This document shows positions 43,901 through 53,100 of a stretch of 64,000 nucleotides of DNA, piece by piece; the stretch's first letter is position 1; every line of letters starts with the position of its first letter. Source of the stretch: Dromaius novaehollandiae (Eukaryota; Chordata; Aves; Casuariiformes; Dromaiidae); contig NC_088099.1 in the NCBI RefSeq assembly GCF_036370855.1, forward strand, positions 24,457,501 through 24,521,500, given 5' to 3'. The translations under genes and the position numbers were made by a program. The notes beneath the pieces are model-generated. The model had not been told where the DNA came from. It saw only the letters and a list, made by a program, of their open reading frames with translations, and made no database searches.

Positions 43901-45522
43901 AAATACAGACAGTGGGGCCAAAAAGTGACTCAGCATCCTAAAGGAGATACACAGTGGCGGGTCAGCTGGACCATTCCCTAGCCTCTACTGTAAAGGCTTG
44001 ATTCAACTGCCCAAACACTAGCAGTTTGTGCCATCTAAGTCTCTATGGTATCCAAAATACCTACACGATTGGCAGATATGACACAGCACCTATGACCTCA
44101 TTGAGCAGCAGCTACAGGCCAAGTCAAATATTCTAGCATATGTCTCATTGTACTACATCCCTATGTGCAGGTAACCGAATCACACCTTAGATCTCTATTG
44201 ACTAATAGGAGCTTAGATGCTTAGCTCACCATTTATATGTTTATATGTTTATATAAAATAACATTTATATATTATTTTAAATGTAGGGATCTAAAACATG
44301 CCTCTTGCAGTTCAACTGAGCTGCTTAAAATTAGGCATCTAGTAGAATTTTAGAGACTTGTATATTCTGCTTGGTCTCCCAGCTCTCACTTCAAAAAGGA
44401 ACTGGCCTTCTATACCTGAGTCATATCTGCCAGACCCTGCTGAAGTCTCTGATACATAGGGCACCCTAAATTGTACTAGAACCTTATGTACAAGTAGTTG
44501 AATTCCATCTTGGGAATGGCAAAAGTCTGATCTAGCTTTGTTTGCTACTCACCTAAAATAACAGGACACACAATATAACAACAAAGTAAAAAGACTACGA
44601 ATTTGGCAGCTTGTTCATAAGGACAAAAAATAAAAATCTACCTAAGTTCACCTATTTTGTAAAAACTTGGACATTTTGTGGGGAAAAACTGTGTCTCAAA
44701 AATAGCACATTTCCCTGAAGGATAATCAGTGTTAAAAATCAGAAACTTAGCTTAATCCAAAAAGCAGCTGAAATATGAAGTATAAGCTAATGAGCTTGAA
44801 GAACTCCCAGGGATGTGAAGTGCTGAATCTAACTAACCAGTACCTTCTTAGCTACACGTGGGGAAGGAGGTCCTGAGTTAGATGACTGAATAAAAGGTAG
44901 AAGCTGAATTCCATTAGACCGTCAGAAGTTAGAAAGACTAACAAAAAAAACAATCCTTAAAAATAATGTTTAAGAAAAAAATCATTGATAAAAAGGTGTA
45001 ACTGTGTAGGACATCACAGCAAAATAAACTGATGTTACTACTGAAGTGATAACATGAAGGGGACATATCACAGACACAATCTTGCAGGATTCATGTCCTG
45101 TAAAGTAGGTATTTATTTAAAATCTATTTTTAAGCACCACGAAGTATGGAAACATTTTGTTTCTTACAGAGAGAAAGCAATGAGTTACTATAACAAAAAA
45201 AAAAGACATAGAAAAGAAAGGTTAATAAAAATTATTATTATTTTTAGAAATGGTTAAAGATTGGGTGAAAGGGACTGGAAAGATTCCAATTAATCATTGC
45301 ATTTGTTACAATATACAAAATTATGAGAAAACTATACTTACATATATGCAGATATCTTGCTGGTTCAAGCTGAAGAGTAATCACTTTGCAAAGATTCTCT
45401 CTATGGCAAGCTTAATAGTTTGCCTTACCAAAAAATGATGTAATTATAGCTCCAAAACAAGATGCTATTGCTTGCTGAATACTAGTTGTTTTATCTAAGT
45501 CACTATCATCCAATTCAGCCAT
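22838..45522 (-). CDS. SLC25A40: SLC25A40, mitochondrial inner-membrane carrier, complete ten-exon coding region
   Basis: Ten exons join into 1017 bases: 338 codons plus stop, the same length as the human protein. Three carrier repeats carry the PX[DE]XX[KR] signature: PLDVVK (residues 34-39), PLELIR (160-165) and PFDVVK (254-259). Family knowledge: SLC25A39/SLC25A40 are linked to glutathione import into mitochondria, and the first matrix loop is cysteine-containing (here Cys54, Cys66, Cys68). The ATG at 45522 begins [13 protein letters not shown], poorly conserved before the first helix as expected. Exons: 45429-45522, 41491-41550, 40188-40294, 39485-39552, 37611-37735, 35818-35991, 31779-31888, 31387-31468, 29122-29202, 22838-22953. 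Oddity: the donors after 41491 and 40188 are AT and GA instead of GT, while no exon has a stop or frameshift. Either the gene has lately lost function, the splicing is unusual, or the sequence has errors. Confidence 0.93.
23200..23257 (+). repeat. CT/CCCT-rich simple repeat
   Basis: Imperfect (CTCC/CTCT)n tract with interruptions, in an SLC25A40 intron. It forces low-complexity Pro/Ser/Leu or Arg/Glu/Gly frames on both strands, which explains the long spurious ORFs here. Confidence 0.9.
24626..24651. repeat. Short perfect hairpin
   Basis: ttttgtatccc, loop ttca, then the exact complement gggatacaaaa. The stem is 11 bp with a 4-base loop in intronic DNA. Confidence 0.8.
28361..28810 (-). mobile_element. 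Truncated CR1 non-LTR retroposon, 3' end
   Basis: The plus strand reads aatcacagaatggttgaggt, ggaagggacctctggagatc, atctagtccaacccctctgc and later cttctcttctccaggctgaa. These are hallmark CR1 3'-end sequences read backwards, so the insert lies on the minus strand with its 3' terminus near 28361. About 450 bp remain, 5'-truncated as usual for CR1. The 5' end is blurred after about 28780. CR1 of this form is typical of birds and is the main taxonomic pointer in the window. It has no open reverse transcriptase. Confidence 0.95.
29122..29202 (-). CDS. SLC25A40: SLC25A40 coding exon
   Basis: Encodes [20 protein letters not shown] and GITGLFA, then the first base of Gly. The donor is gctg|gtaaat. 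The acceptor (ctatgttgag) has a modest pyrimidine tract, but phase and family alignment fix it. Confidence 0.9.
29203..31386 (-). other. SLC25A40: SLC25A40 intron
   Basis: AT-rich GT..AG intron with no recognised repeat or RNA gene. Confidence 0.85.
31387..31468 (-). CDS. SLC25A40: SLC25A40 coding exon with the third carrier signature
   Basis: Encodes [20 protein letters not shown] and WESETLK. The acceptor is cctaaaag and the donor is aaga|gtaagt. PFDVVK is the third PX[DE]XX[KR] motif. Confidence 0.94.
31779..31888 (-). CDS. SLC25A40: SLC25A40 coding exon
   Basis: Encodes the end of repeat two and the next helix: [20 protein letters not shown], then [16 protein letters not shown]. The acceptor is taccatag and the donor is tct|gtaagt. 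It joins the preceding exon as ...VPFSAIYWYN. Confidence 0.94.
31889..35817 (-). other. SLC25A40: SLC25A40 intron
   Basis: GT..AG intron of about 3.9 kb. It holds the long inverted repeat at 33472-33555 and small direct repeats near 33999-34040 (tttgctcaaaaa twice) and 35370-35410 (cctgagcacac repeated). No recognised transposon. Confidence 0.85.
33472..33555. repeat. Near-perfect inverted repeat (38-bp arms, 8-base loop)
   Basis: The left arm at 33472-33509 and right arm at 33518-33555 are reverse complements except at three positions, all transitions. The core gggattagaaagagaattt recurs inverted. It lies inside an SLC25A40 intron, so the transcript could fold it into a stem of about 38 bp. 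It could be a miRNA-like hairpin, a small fold-back element or a local inverted duplication. Confidence 0.9.
35818..35991 (-). CDS. SLC25A40: SLC25A40 coding exon with the second carrier signature
   Basis: Encodes [20 protein letters not shown], then [20 protein letters not shown] and [17 protein letters not shown]. The acceptor is cattttcag and the donor is tcag|gtaggg. Most family members have Arg where this has Gly in SLWGGW. It is the longest exon of the gene (174 bases). Confidence 0.95.
35992..37610 (-). other. SLC25A40: SLC25A40 intron
   Basis: GT..AG intron with no recognised feature. Confidence 0.85.
37611..37735 (-). CDS. SLC25A40: SLC25A40 coding exon, start of second repeat
   Basis: Encodes [20 protein letters not shown] and [20 protein letters not shown] followed by R. 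The acceptor is atattttag and the donor is gat|gtaagt. It corresponds to the [17 protein letters not shown] region of the family. Confidence 0.94.
37736..39484 (-). other. SLC25A40: SLC25A40 intron
   Basis: GT..AG intron. Nothing recognised beyond short A/T runs. Confidence 0.85.
39485..39552 (-). CDS. SLC25A40: SLC25A40 coding exon
   Basis: Encodes [20 protein letters not shown] and PT plus two bases of Leu. The acceptor is aattttag and the donor is act|gtaagt. This is the end of the first repeat, with the usual ..EG..SLWSGL.PT motif of carriers. Confidence 0.93.
40103..40122 (+). repeat. (AAAT)n microsatellite
   Basis: About five tandem copies (cataaataaataaataaata), in the SLC25A40 intron just downstream (minus sense) of the exon with the GA donor. 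Confidence 0.85.
40188..40294 (-). CDS. SLC25A40: SLC25A40 coding exon for the cysteine-containing matrix loop
   Basis: Encodes [20 protein letters not shown] and [16 protein letters not shown] (residues 52-87). The acceptor is ttttactag. The exon must end at ...acgttg to meet the next exon in frame, but the intron then begins gaaaga with no GT. The exon is 107 bases, so skipping it would shift the frame. Confidence 0.88.
41491..41550 (-). CDS. SLC25A40: SLC25A40 coding exon with the first carrier signature
   Basis: Encodes [20 protein letters not shown] (residues 32-51). The acceptor is gttttag. The family alignment places the exon end at ...ccaaag, where the next bases are ataaat. A canonical donor would be gtaaat, so the +1 position reads A instead of G. 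Confidence 0.9.
41551..45428 (-). other. SLC25A40: SLC25A40 intron with an old repeat
   Basis: GT..AG intron of about 3.9 kb. It contains the inverted-arm repeat candidate (43861-44226) and the ttatatgt triplication near 44236-44255. No other feature recognised. Confidence 0.85.
43861..44226. mobile_element. Candidate old interspersed repeat with inverted arms
   Basis: The left arm (43861-43890, aggtgtctaaattcctccct...) is the approximate reverse complement of the right arm (44196-44226, tattgactaataggagctta...). Motifs of the type taggtgcctaa plus attgac..aatgggag are familiar from old amniote interspersed repeats, which often have such mirrored ends. The family is not identified and divergence is high. 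Confidence 0.4.
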
Positions 45523-45547
45523 AACTTTATCCTCAGAGAAGGAAAAC
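45429..45547 (-). CDS. SLC25A40: SLC25A40 first coding exon (ATG at 45522)
   Basis: The acceptor is ccttaacag (exon begins 45547). A 25-base 5' UTR leads to ATG at 45522-45520 and the donor is tttg|gtaagg. It encodes the short N-terminus and first helix (…[18 protein letters not shown]), corresponding to the LASCTGAILTS region of the human protein. Coding part is 94 bases. Confidence 0.9.
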
Positions 45548-48500
45548 CTGTTAAGGAACAGAAAAATATATTGCGAAACTATGTTCAAAACTTACAGAAA
45601 TTGAAAGGAAAAAATATTTTTTATTTTCATTGATACATTATATATAAATAGCAACAAATACTAATTTTCTACTTGCCTACAAAAATATCAGTAATTTTTT
45701 TCAAATTACAGTGCTCCATGCTTTTTAAATAATCTAAATTTTACAAATAAAAATAAATCTCCCAAATCATTCTTATATGTATTACAACGTTGAGATTTTT
45801 CTAAATGACATTAAATATTTAATACGTATCACTTCTTGCTGCAACAAAGGATTTTGTAGAGCAAATGTGCATGCTCCTGTGATAAATGTGCAGTCTGCGG
45901 CCCACAAACTGTCTGTAGCATGACAGAATAATTTATCTAGCTCTCCTCTTGCTTCTGTCACTCCTGTGAGAAAATCAGGAAAGGACTCCCAGTTGACGTG
46001 TTTCACAGCCTATTAACAGTGACTATATTCCCCGTTAAACTCCTCACACAAGAAACAGCAACCAATTAGCATACTGTATTGCTGTCCCTAAAGATTCATT
46101 CCTTGAACAAATCCTGCTGTACAGCTATACGGGCAAGGTTACAATACCTTGCAATGCACTCATAGTATCTAAAAAAATAAGGAGTTAATATAGTCCCAGT
46201 TCCCATAACTAGGTAGGAAAATAAAAAAAATTAAAAAAAAAAAAGATTTTCAGGATATAAAATTCCCCAAATAAAGGCATAGCTTAAAAAATGTACGTAT
46301 AAGTGCAGTTGTGACTTTATTACTGTTTGCAAAGGTCTCAGGGTTTTTTTATTCGATCTACAGGAACATTATATTTTGTTTTTTTCACTGATCTTAAAAT
46401 AAAAAATAAAAAGACTAACCTGCATAAAACAGATTTGTCTAACAATCATTAATTTTCCTTGTTTTTTTGGGGGGGTTATATAATATATTTTCTGATTTAT
46501 TTTAAACTTTCAAAAATAACATATACAATTCTTTTATAAGCAGCAACCAGGCTGCGATCTCCAGAAACAAAGTCTTCAGCAACAATAAAAATTTAGAGTA
46601 TCCTTAACTGGCTCCTCCAACTGCTTGTTATAACCTGTAAGTATCAGCCCACTGCCTTTTTAACAGTACCTGCCCAATAGTCTGAAACTGTGCTGCAACT
46701 CTATTAGGTAACTGATCCTGTTTTAAATACAAGAGTCTTTTGAGAAAGTGAGTGGGGTGGGGAGCACTGAAGTTGATTAGTTCCCCTGTCTGTTCGCAAC
46801 ATGCCTGCATGAACAGAACACAGCTTTTCTATCTGATTAAGAGAACCGATGTATTTGGCCTTAGTACCTTGGCACAGCGTGTTTTTCTAACTGTCCTGGC
46901 AACAATGAAAGAAAGTCTCATAAGCTGGTCAAGCTGCTGTACTGAGCCAGACATAATACCTCTGCAGCAACATACCCAGAGAAGTCCCTTACAAAATACC
47001 ACATGAAGCCCAGAGCCTTAGAGGGAACATCTATAACGGCATGAACCTCCTTCAGCACCTTGTAGACATAGAATGAGTACAATTCCTTTCTGCTCTTTAA
47101 TTTCTTCTCATCCTTCTTTGCTGCACTGTTAAGCCTACTACTCTTTTCCCATGCACAAACCACTACAGTTAACACCGATCAACTATTTTACAAATCAGAT
47201 GAATGAAAAAAAGATAAAAAAGAAAAAGGCTAGGAATTCCCGTAGAATATGAACCCCCACAGGGATTACTCTTTGAACAGAGCTGGGAAGGAACTGTTGA
47301 GTTAGAGCCAGCACCTCACAGTTTCCACAGAGGCCTAGAAACACGGCCAACGCTGACAGCTGTATTCCAAGTCACCTTAGTGGGACATTGGGACACATTT
47401 TCAAGGGGGAACACTGCACCTATGAATCACCTCATTGGCAGTTACCATGCTGGGGCAGTACACCATAAAAACACCAAAAGGCAAGATAGGTAGCAATGGT
47501 AATGTCTTTGGCCAATAGCAAAACTAAACCTCGGATTTTAAAGAAAACACTTGGCAAACTCACATGCCCCTAAACTACTCATCACCACAAAAACAAATAC
47601 ATATTTAATCCCTAAAGCTGTTGGTTGATTAAATGATTCCATGTTCTCAGTCATGGACTCGAAACAGCATCTTTGTAGATACAACCAATATTCTTTTCTG
47701 ATTATTCGTCAAACATGATCTGCACTTGTAAGAACAAAATAGAAAATATTTAAAAACTTATTTTTTGCTAAATAAAACACTGAAAGCTGTTTGCGTGCAG
47801 AACACACCACACAAGTACTTAAAGAAATAGGATCTAACAGAGTGTTGAATAAACTTTCATATACAAAAATCTTATTAGTCAGACATGCTCTTCAAATCCA
47901 TAAAGAAATCATTTGTAACTCCCATATGTCACGAAATGTAAGCCACAGGCATTCTGAGCCTTTGCTGAGGCTGGAGAGTCTCACCAGCAGTGCGGAAACA
48001 GATCCTTCTTAGTGAGAAGTTGTAAACAGGATCATGTATGGACAAAACTGTCTCTAAATACAGCACGCTGACATTCTGTTACTATCTTCTTATTTTCATC
48101 CACATTTTAAACCAAGTGCTCTTAAGCATGTGCTTCTCTATTCTTTAATTTCTTTCATTTCTGGTAACATAAATGTTCTGTGATTTACTATGAATTGTAT
48201 ATAAATATAGATCATAATTATTACCATATTTGTAAAAGTGTTGTAAAAGGAGACTGGAATGGTATGACATACACCCTGGAGCGGAAAGACATTCAAGACC
48301 AAGAAAAAGAAAGACTTCTATTCACAAACTGTCACTTGGTCCTGAATGGCTTCTATGGCAATACAGAATGAAGTAAGAGATTTTAGAGCCTTTTTTTCTT
48401 TCACAAAACAATTCCTACAAGGAAAAGAAATTTCCAGTCAAGGTATAGAAAAATGAGAATTTTTTTTTCTTAGGCAAATCACTGAACAGCACAGATGAGT

Positions 48501-49466
48501 TTGTTTTCTGTAGTTTCCTTTTGAGATCCCTGGATCCCTTGAGAACCACTGCACAGAACTAGTAAGACAATAGCTTAAGTCTCTGGTACTAACATTATTT
48601 CCCACAGCCTTTTGAGCCATGAACTAGCTCAGACAAGCTGCACACTGTAACCAAAACATGAAGAGAGCACAAGATTTTCCTTGAATTTGGCGCTTTTTCC
48701 TCTCTCATTATGACTTTATGTTCCAAAAGGGCATTAAACACTACTGAGCTGAGGAAAAAGGCCTCACACCTTACCACTTCTGTAAGTGCTCATTAATTTA
48801 TCATTTCCAGAAAAAGGAAAGGTTGAGTGGGATAAGGTTAAAAATGAAACTGGGGTATATATACATATATTTTTATATAGCTGAAAGACCAGTATGCAAA
48901 TGAATTTGGACTTTTTTGCTATCACAGGTACTCTGTAGGAGGATTACAATGCCAACACGAGCATGAGCAAAATCCTAAAAGCTGCATAAACACAGCTGAG
49001 TCAGTAAATTCTGACCCTGTTAATACAGGAATTAACTCGTTTTTTAAAGCCTGACAAAACAGGAAGCAACAATCAGCCTCTCACAGCCCTTCTAGCAGTG
49101 ACTTGGACAGCAGATAGCACCACAAATTCACACACTCCATATGCCATTTTCACTCATACCTCAGGAGAGGTATTCAAAGTCAGCAGTAAATGCCTACAGA
49201 GCAACATCACTGAACCCAGCAGTTACTTCCCCCCAGTCCCCTACAGACCCTCCCCTCCAGCGCTCCCACAGCAGTTAAACACACAGCTGCTGCATTTCCA
49301 CCCCGAAGGCAAAGTCCCCCCCACTGCCTTTCCGGGGCCAGCGGTAAGCCCAGCCCGAGACCTTCTCCCAGGGCTTTCTGCTCGTGATGGCATCCACCGC
49401 CCCCGGCCCGCGCCTCCCCAGCCCCTGAGCTGAAGCGAGGCCGGCGGCGGCCCTGCCTCACCTCAC
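45548..49466 (-). other. SLC25A40: SLC25A40 first intron (5' UTR intron)
   Basis: It lies between the coding-start exon and a donor in the CpG island. An E2F-like TTTGGCGC is present at 48686-48693. The rest is AT-rich with no recognised repeat. The 5' boundary depends on which GTGAGG donor is used. Confidence 0.6.
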
Positions 49467-49690
49467 GCGATAACGGCCAGCGGGTGGGCGGCCTCCCTCC
49501 CGCGCAGCCCCGGCCTCCGCGCCGCGCCGCGGGGAGACCAGCCTCCCCCCAGCAGCGATTCCGCTCCCGTCTCCCCACCGAGGGACCACGTCCCACCTTT
49601 CCCTTCCCTTCTCCAGACAAACCCCGCGGCGGCCCCGCCCCGCCGGGCCTCCCCTCCCCCCGCCCTACCGCGTGCGCGCGCGCGCGCAGC
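49467..49690 (-). other. SLC25A40: Probable SLC25A40 non-coding first exon
   Basis: The SLC25A40 coding-start exon begins at an acceptor, so an upstream 5' UTR exon is needed. Inside the CpG island the minus strand offers two overlapping donors, GTGAGG at 49466-49461 and at 49461-49456. The start (right end) is a guess; no TATA box was seen. Confidence 0.4.
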
Positions 49691-49868
49691 TGGCGGCCGG
49701 CGCCCGCGGACGACCGTTGCCCGGACTCGGCCGCGGCGGGCAAGGGGCGCCGCTGGGCGCCAGAGCGGCTCTCGCCTCGCGTCGCCTACGGCGCCGCTCC
49801 CCGACGGGCAGAAGGCAGGCGCGGCCCGGCCCGGCCCGGCCCGGCGGGCTGGCGGAGGCGGGAAGCGC

Positions 49869-49898
49869 GGTGAGGTGAGGTGAGGTGAGGCGAGGCGC
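49869..49898 (+). repeat. GGTGA pentamer tandem repeat in the promoter
   Basis: Four GGTGA units followed by GGCGA and a degraded unit, about 210 bases upstream of the DBF4 ATG. Two GTGAG units also occur on the minus strand at 49466-49456, at the SLC25A40 exon 1 donor. Confidence 0.85.
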
Positions 49899-50109
49899 GG
49901 TGCCCGGGGACCCGCGCCTGCCTCAACGGCCGCGGCGGGGCCCAGCGCCGGCCGCCGCCTGCCCGCGGGAGCAGCGCCGGGGGCGGGGGGTGCCCGGGCT
50001 GCGGCGGGGGGGCTGGGAGCCGGCTCCGGTGCGCGCCGGAGCTCAGCGGCTGCGCTGCGCCCCGCAGGTCCAGCGGCGGGCGGAAGAGAGGATGTGACTC
50101 CGCGGGAAG

Positions 50110-50155
50110 ATGAAACCGAGCGCCGTGGCGGCCGCCAGCAACGCAGCGCTTCCCC
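50110..50155 (+). CDS. DBF4: DBF4 exon 1 coding part
   Basis: ATG at 50110 with donor cccc|gtaagt. It encodes [15 protein letters not shown] plus one base. The upstream in-frame context is CpG-island 5' UTR. The start is inferred from phase and position. Confidence 0.8.
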
Positions 50156-53100
50156 GTAAGTGGCGGGTCGCCCAGCTGCCGCGGAGCGCCCGGCGGGCAG
50201 CGGGGGGCTTTGTCGGGCGCTGCCCGGCGGCTGGGGGCCACCTCCTTCCGGAGCCTCCCGGTGAGCCCCCAGCCGCTGCTCTGCGGGCCTCTCGCCTCGG
50301 ACGGGCTAGCGGGTCCCCGCGTTTAGCTGTCTTTGTTCGTGGTAGTGACACGAAGGACATGGGTCAGTCTCGCGTGTTAGAGCTTAACTTTTTTCCCCCT
50401 TTTTTTAACTTTTGCATACTTGTGAGAATTAGACGTAAACGTGTATGACTGCAAGGGTAGATGAGCTAGGTTCCTTGCTCCTTTTCATAAGCTGTTTGAA
50501 GCGCAAACAAGCAGCACATAGTAGCTGTGTCGAAATTCACTAGGCCCCTGCCCTGCAGGCTCCTCCACCCAGGCAGATCTCGGCTGGTATCAGCCGCACA
50601 CAGGGGAGGCCTCCTCGCCACGCTGGGCTGTGGGAATGAAAATGCGCCTTCTTTGCTTGAATACCACGAAGTTCTCTTTACAAGAGACTGCTATCTTGTT
50701 CTTGCAGTACTGCTGGCTAATTCCAAGCCTTTGATTATCCCCAAGATGTTTGAGGAGTATTTTCCAGGATTATCTCCAGTATTTCGTGTGTTAATCTTTG
50801 AGCTGCCCTGGCCATTCAGTGCGCATGTTGGGTATAAGACCACATTTGGTTCTTAGTCTCCTACAGAACTTCACATTTGCACATCTGCTTATCTCCTGCC
50901 CAGCATTTCATCCTTCTTTTCTCTTGCTTCTAAATCAGTTGTGCTATCCCAAGCCTCCACATTTTCCTGCTTCCATAGTTATTTCTTCTGGTCTCCCAGA
51001 TTCTGCAAAACCTACTTTTATTCCTGCTTCACTTCTGTCTATACCTAACTATTACTTATAGAATCTTGCAGTATCAGTGGTGGTTCTCCTCCCTCTTTCA
51101 GCTTAGGCAGTTTCAGGTAGGAAGAGAATACATAACAGAGGAACTTTTCTTTTTTTTTAATCTCTAGAAGAGCCTTGCTCACTTCCTGCAGCAGCTGTAG
51201 TTGTCTGTTTTGAGCTTCTTCAAAGAAGCAACTGGTAGTAGAGTGTCAGTCAGTGAGAAAGAAAAGACAACATAAAACTGACATCATGTCAGTCTTGGAT
51301 GGTCCTGTCTCCATCAGTGGATTCCTGTGGAAGTATGTAAGACCAGGGAAGGTATAATTACTCTAATAATATTGTTTTAGTTCCGAGCTCTGCTAAGCTC
51401 CAGCGATTTAATGAATTGCATTTCATTTCTGTGCATTTGGAACCCCTCAGAGTACTTCCATTTACTTCCAGGTACTTGTCCACTCTCCCCTTGAAACCAT
51501 GTCTTAGTACCTACACCATCCTCTGGCAACATGCTGCACAGAGTTGCCCTGTTGCACAAAGAACCAGTTCCTCTTGTTCAGTTTGTACTTGTCTCCTGGT
51601 TTTGTTTGGTGTCCCATGTGTTGGAACAGGTTGTTCAGCCACTCTCTCTATGTTCTTCATGATTTTATACATTTTTACTGTATTTCCCCTGAATTGTTTA
51701 TTTTGGACTGTCAAGTCTGAATCTTCAAAGTTGTTTCTCATGCAGAAGGTTTTTTTCAAACCTTTGATTGTGATTGTCCTTGTTACTTTTTTGACCCTTT
51801 TTGGTTTTACAGTTTTTTTTTATTTTGATTGCTACTCAGTATTGAGCTGATGTTCTCACAGAGCTGTCTACCACATTTCTAAGATTTTCCTTGGGAAACG
51901 AGGCTTACTTCTCACCTGGACTGAAATTTTTATTTGCTTATTTAAAAACCTAATCTGATCCACCTCTGTGTTGAGCATCAGGGTAGTTCACCAGCACAGT
52001 TGCATTGCTAGAGGTGGCTTCTTAGTATTTGAGCAAAATTCACCAGGAGAGAAAAACCTGTTATAACTAGAATGATGTTCAAGTTCCTGGAATTAAGCAT
52101 AGTCTTGCTGCATCTCAGATGGGTACTCAAAAACTAGAGAACAAATGGGAGGATCTTGGTCTTACATTTTTTTAGTTTCAGTTACTTTTTCATCTGCTTT
52201 TGTTCTAATGTGTCTATATAAATCCTTTTTGTTTCAGATGAGTAATAGAGGGAGGTCGGTTCTGTTTCTCTAAAAGGGTGTTCTCGTGATCATCGGTGAC
52301 TATATGTGTATATACACAGTGGTTCAAAGATACTAAAGATTTGCAAAACTGGCTGAGGAAAGTGATGACACTGTATAGCAACTGAAATAAATCAATCTTA
52401 GGATACAGTTTTAAGAAGGAACTTGCAAGCACTGACAGTGTTTTCATTTTCTTAGTATTTTTTGCTTTGGGAACTAAAATAATGTTTTTTAATATTTAAA
52501 TTTCAAGTGGGCAAATAGTTACACACATGTCTGTTTTCAAGCATTTGAATAGCCTGTTTGAATTCCATAGGAATAGATATGGAAAAATAATGTGGTGAGA
52601 ATGTTTGCTGCATAGGGGCTAAAGCTGTTTCTGTAGCCATTGTTCTTAAATAGTTTCGATAGCTGTCTTCTAAAAGCGAAGTAATAAGCAAAGCTTTGGT
52701 GAAGCATTATGCTTAACAGTTAGTTTATTTAAAAAGTTCTGTATGATGTGGAAGCTTGCCTTCTCCTTTTCAGTATTTTAGGAATTTTTGTTTCAAAAAG
52801 AAAAACACAGGAGTACCTACAGTACAGTCATTTACATTTTCTTTGGCAGCAGATGGAATGCAAGCAAAAACAGAAAAGTTAAGATCTTCTCTGAAGAATC
52901 TGAAAAAGGATATAACAAAACCAGAGAAACTTAAGTATAAACCACTTACTGGGAAGGTGTTTTACCTTGATATTCCATCAAATGTGATCTCTGAAAAATT
53001 AGAGAAGGACCTTAAAGAACTAGGAGGGGTAAGTTAACGAGCAGACATTTATGAAACTAGAAGAAAATCTGTCCATGTGGGATGACTCTCCCATGTTTTG

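Larger units (their letters stand above)
49300..50330. promoter_or_regulatory. CpG island and bidirectional SLC25A40/DBF4 promoter
   Basis: About 1 kb of very GC- and CpG-rich sequence lies between the divergent 5' ends of SLC25A40 (-) and DBF4 (+), against AT-rich surroundings. E2F-like sites GGCGGGAAG (49857-49865) and GCGGGAA (50102-50108) sit just upstream of the DBF4 ATG, fitting the known cell-cycle control of DBF4. A CG alternation (49673-49687) and CCCGG tandem units (about 49822-49845) could form unusual DNA structures. No TATA box was seen. The long ORFs across the island are composition artefacts. Confidence 0.85.

Noticed and set aside
49207-50448. Long ORFs of 105-178 codons on both strands in the CpG island
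   Set aside because: Overlapping frames on both strands rich in Pro, Arg, Gly and Ala are what CpG-rich DNA gives by chance, and they overlap the promoter and DBF4 exon 1.
51416-51850. 144-codon ORF in DBF4 intron 1
   Set aside because: It coincides with the old CR1-like fragment and has no recognisable protein content.
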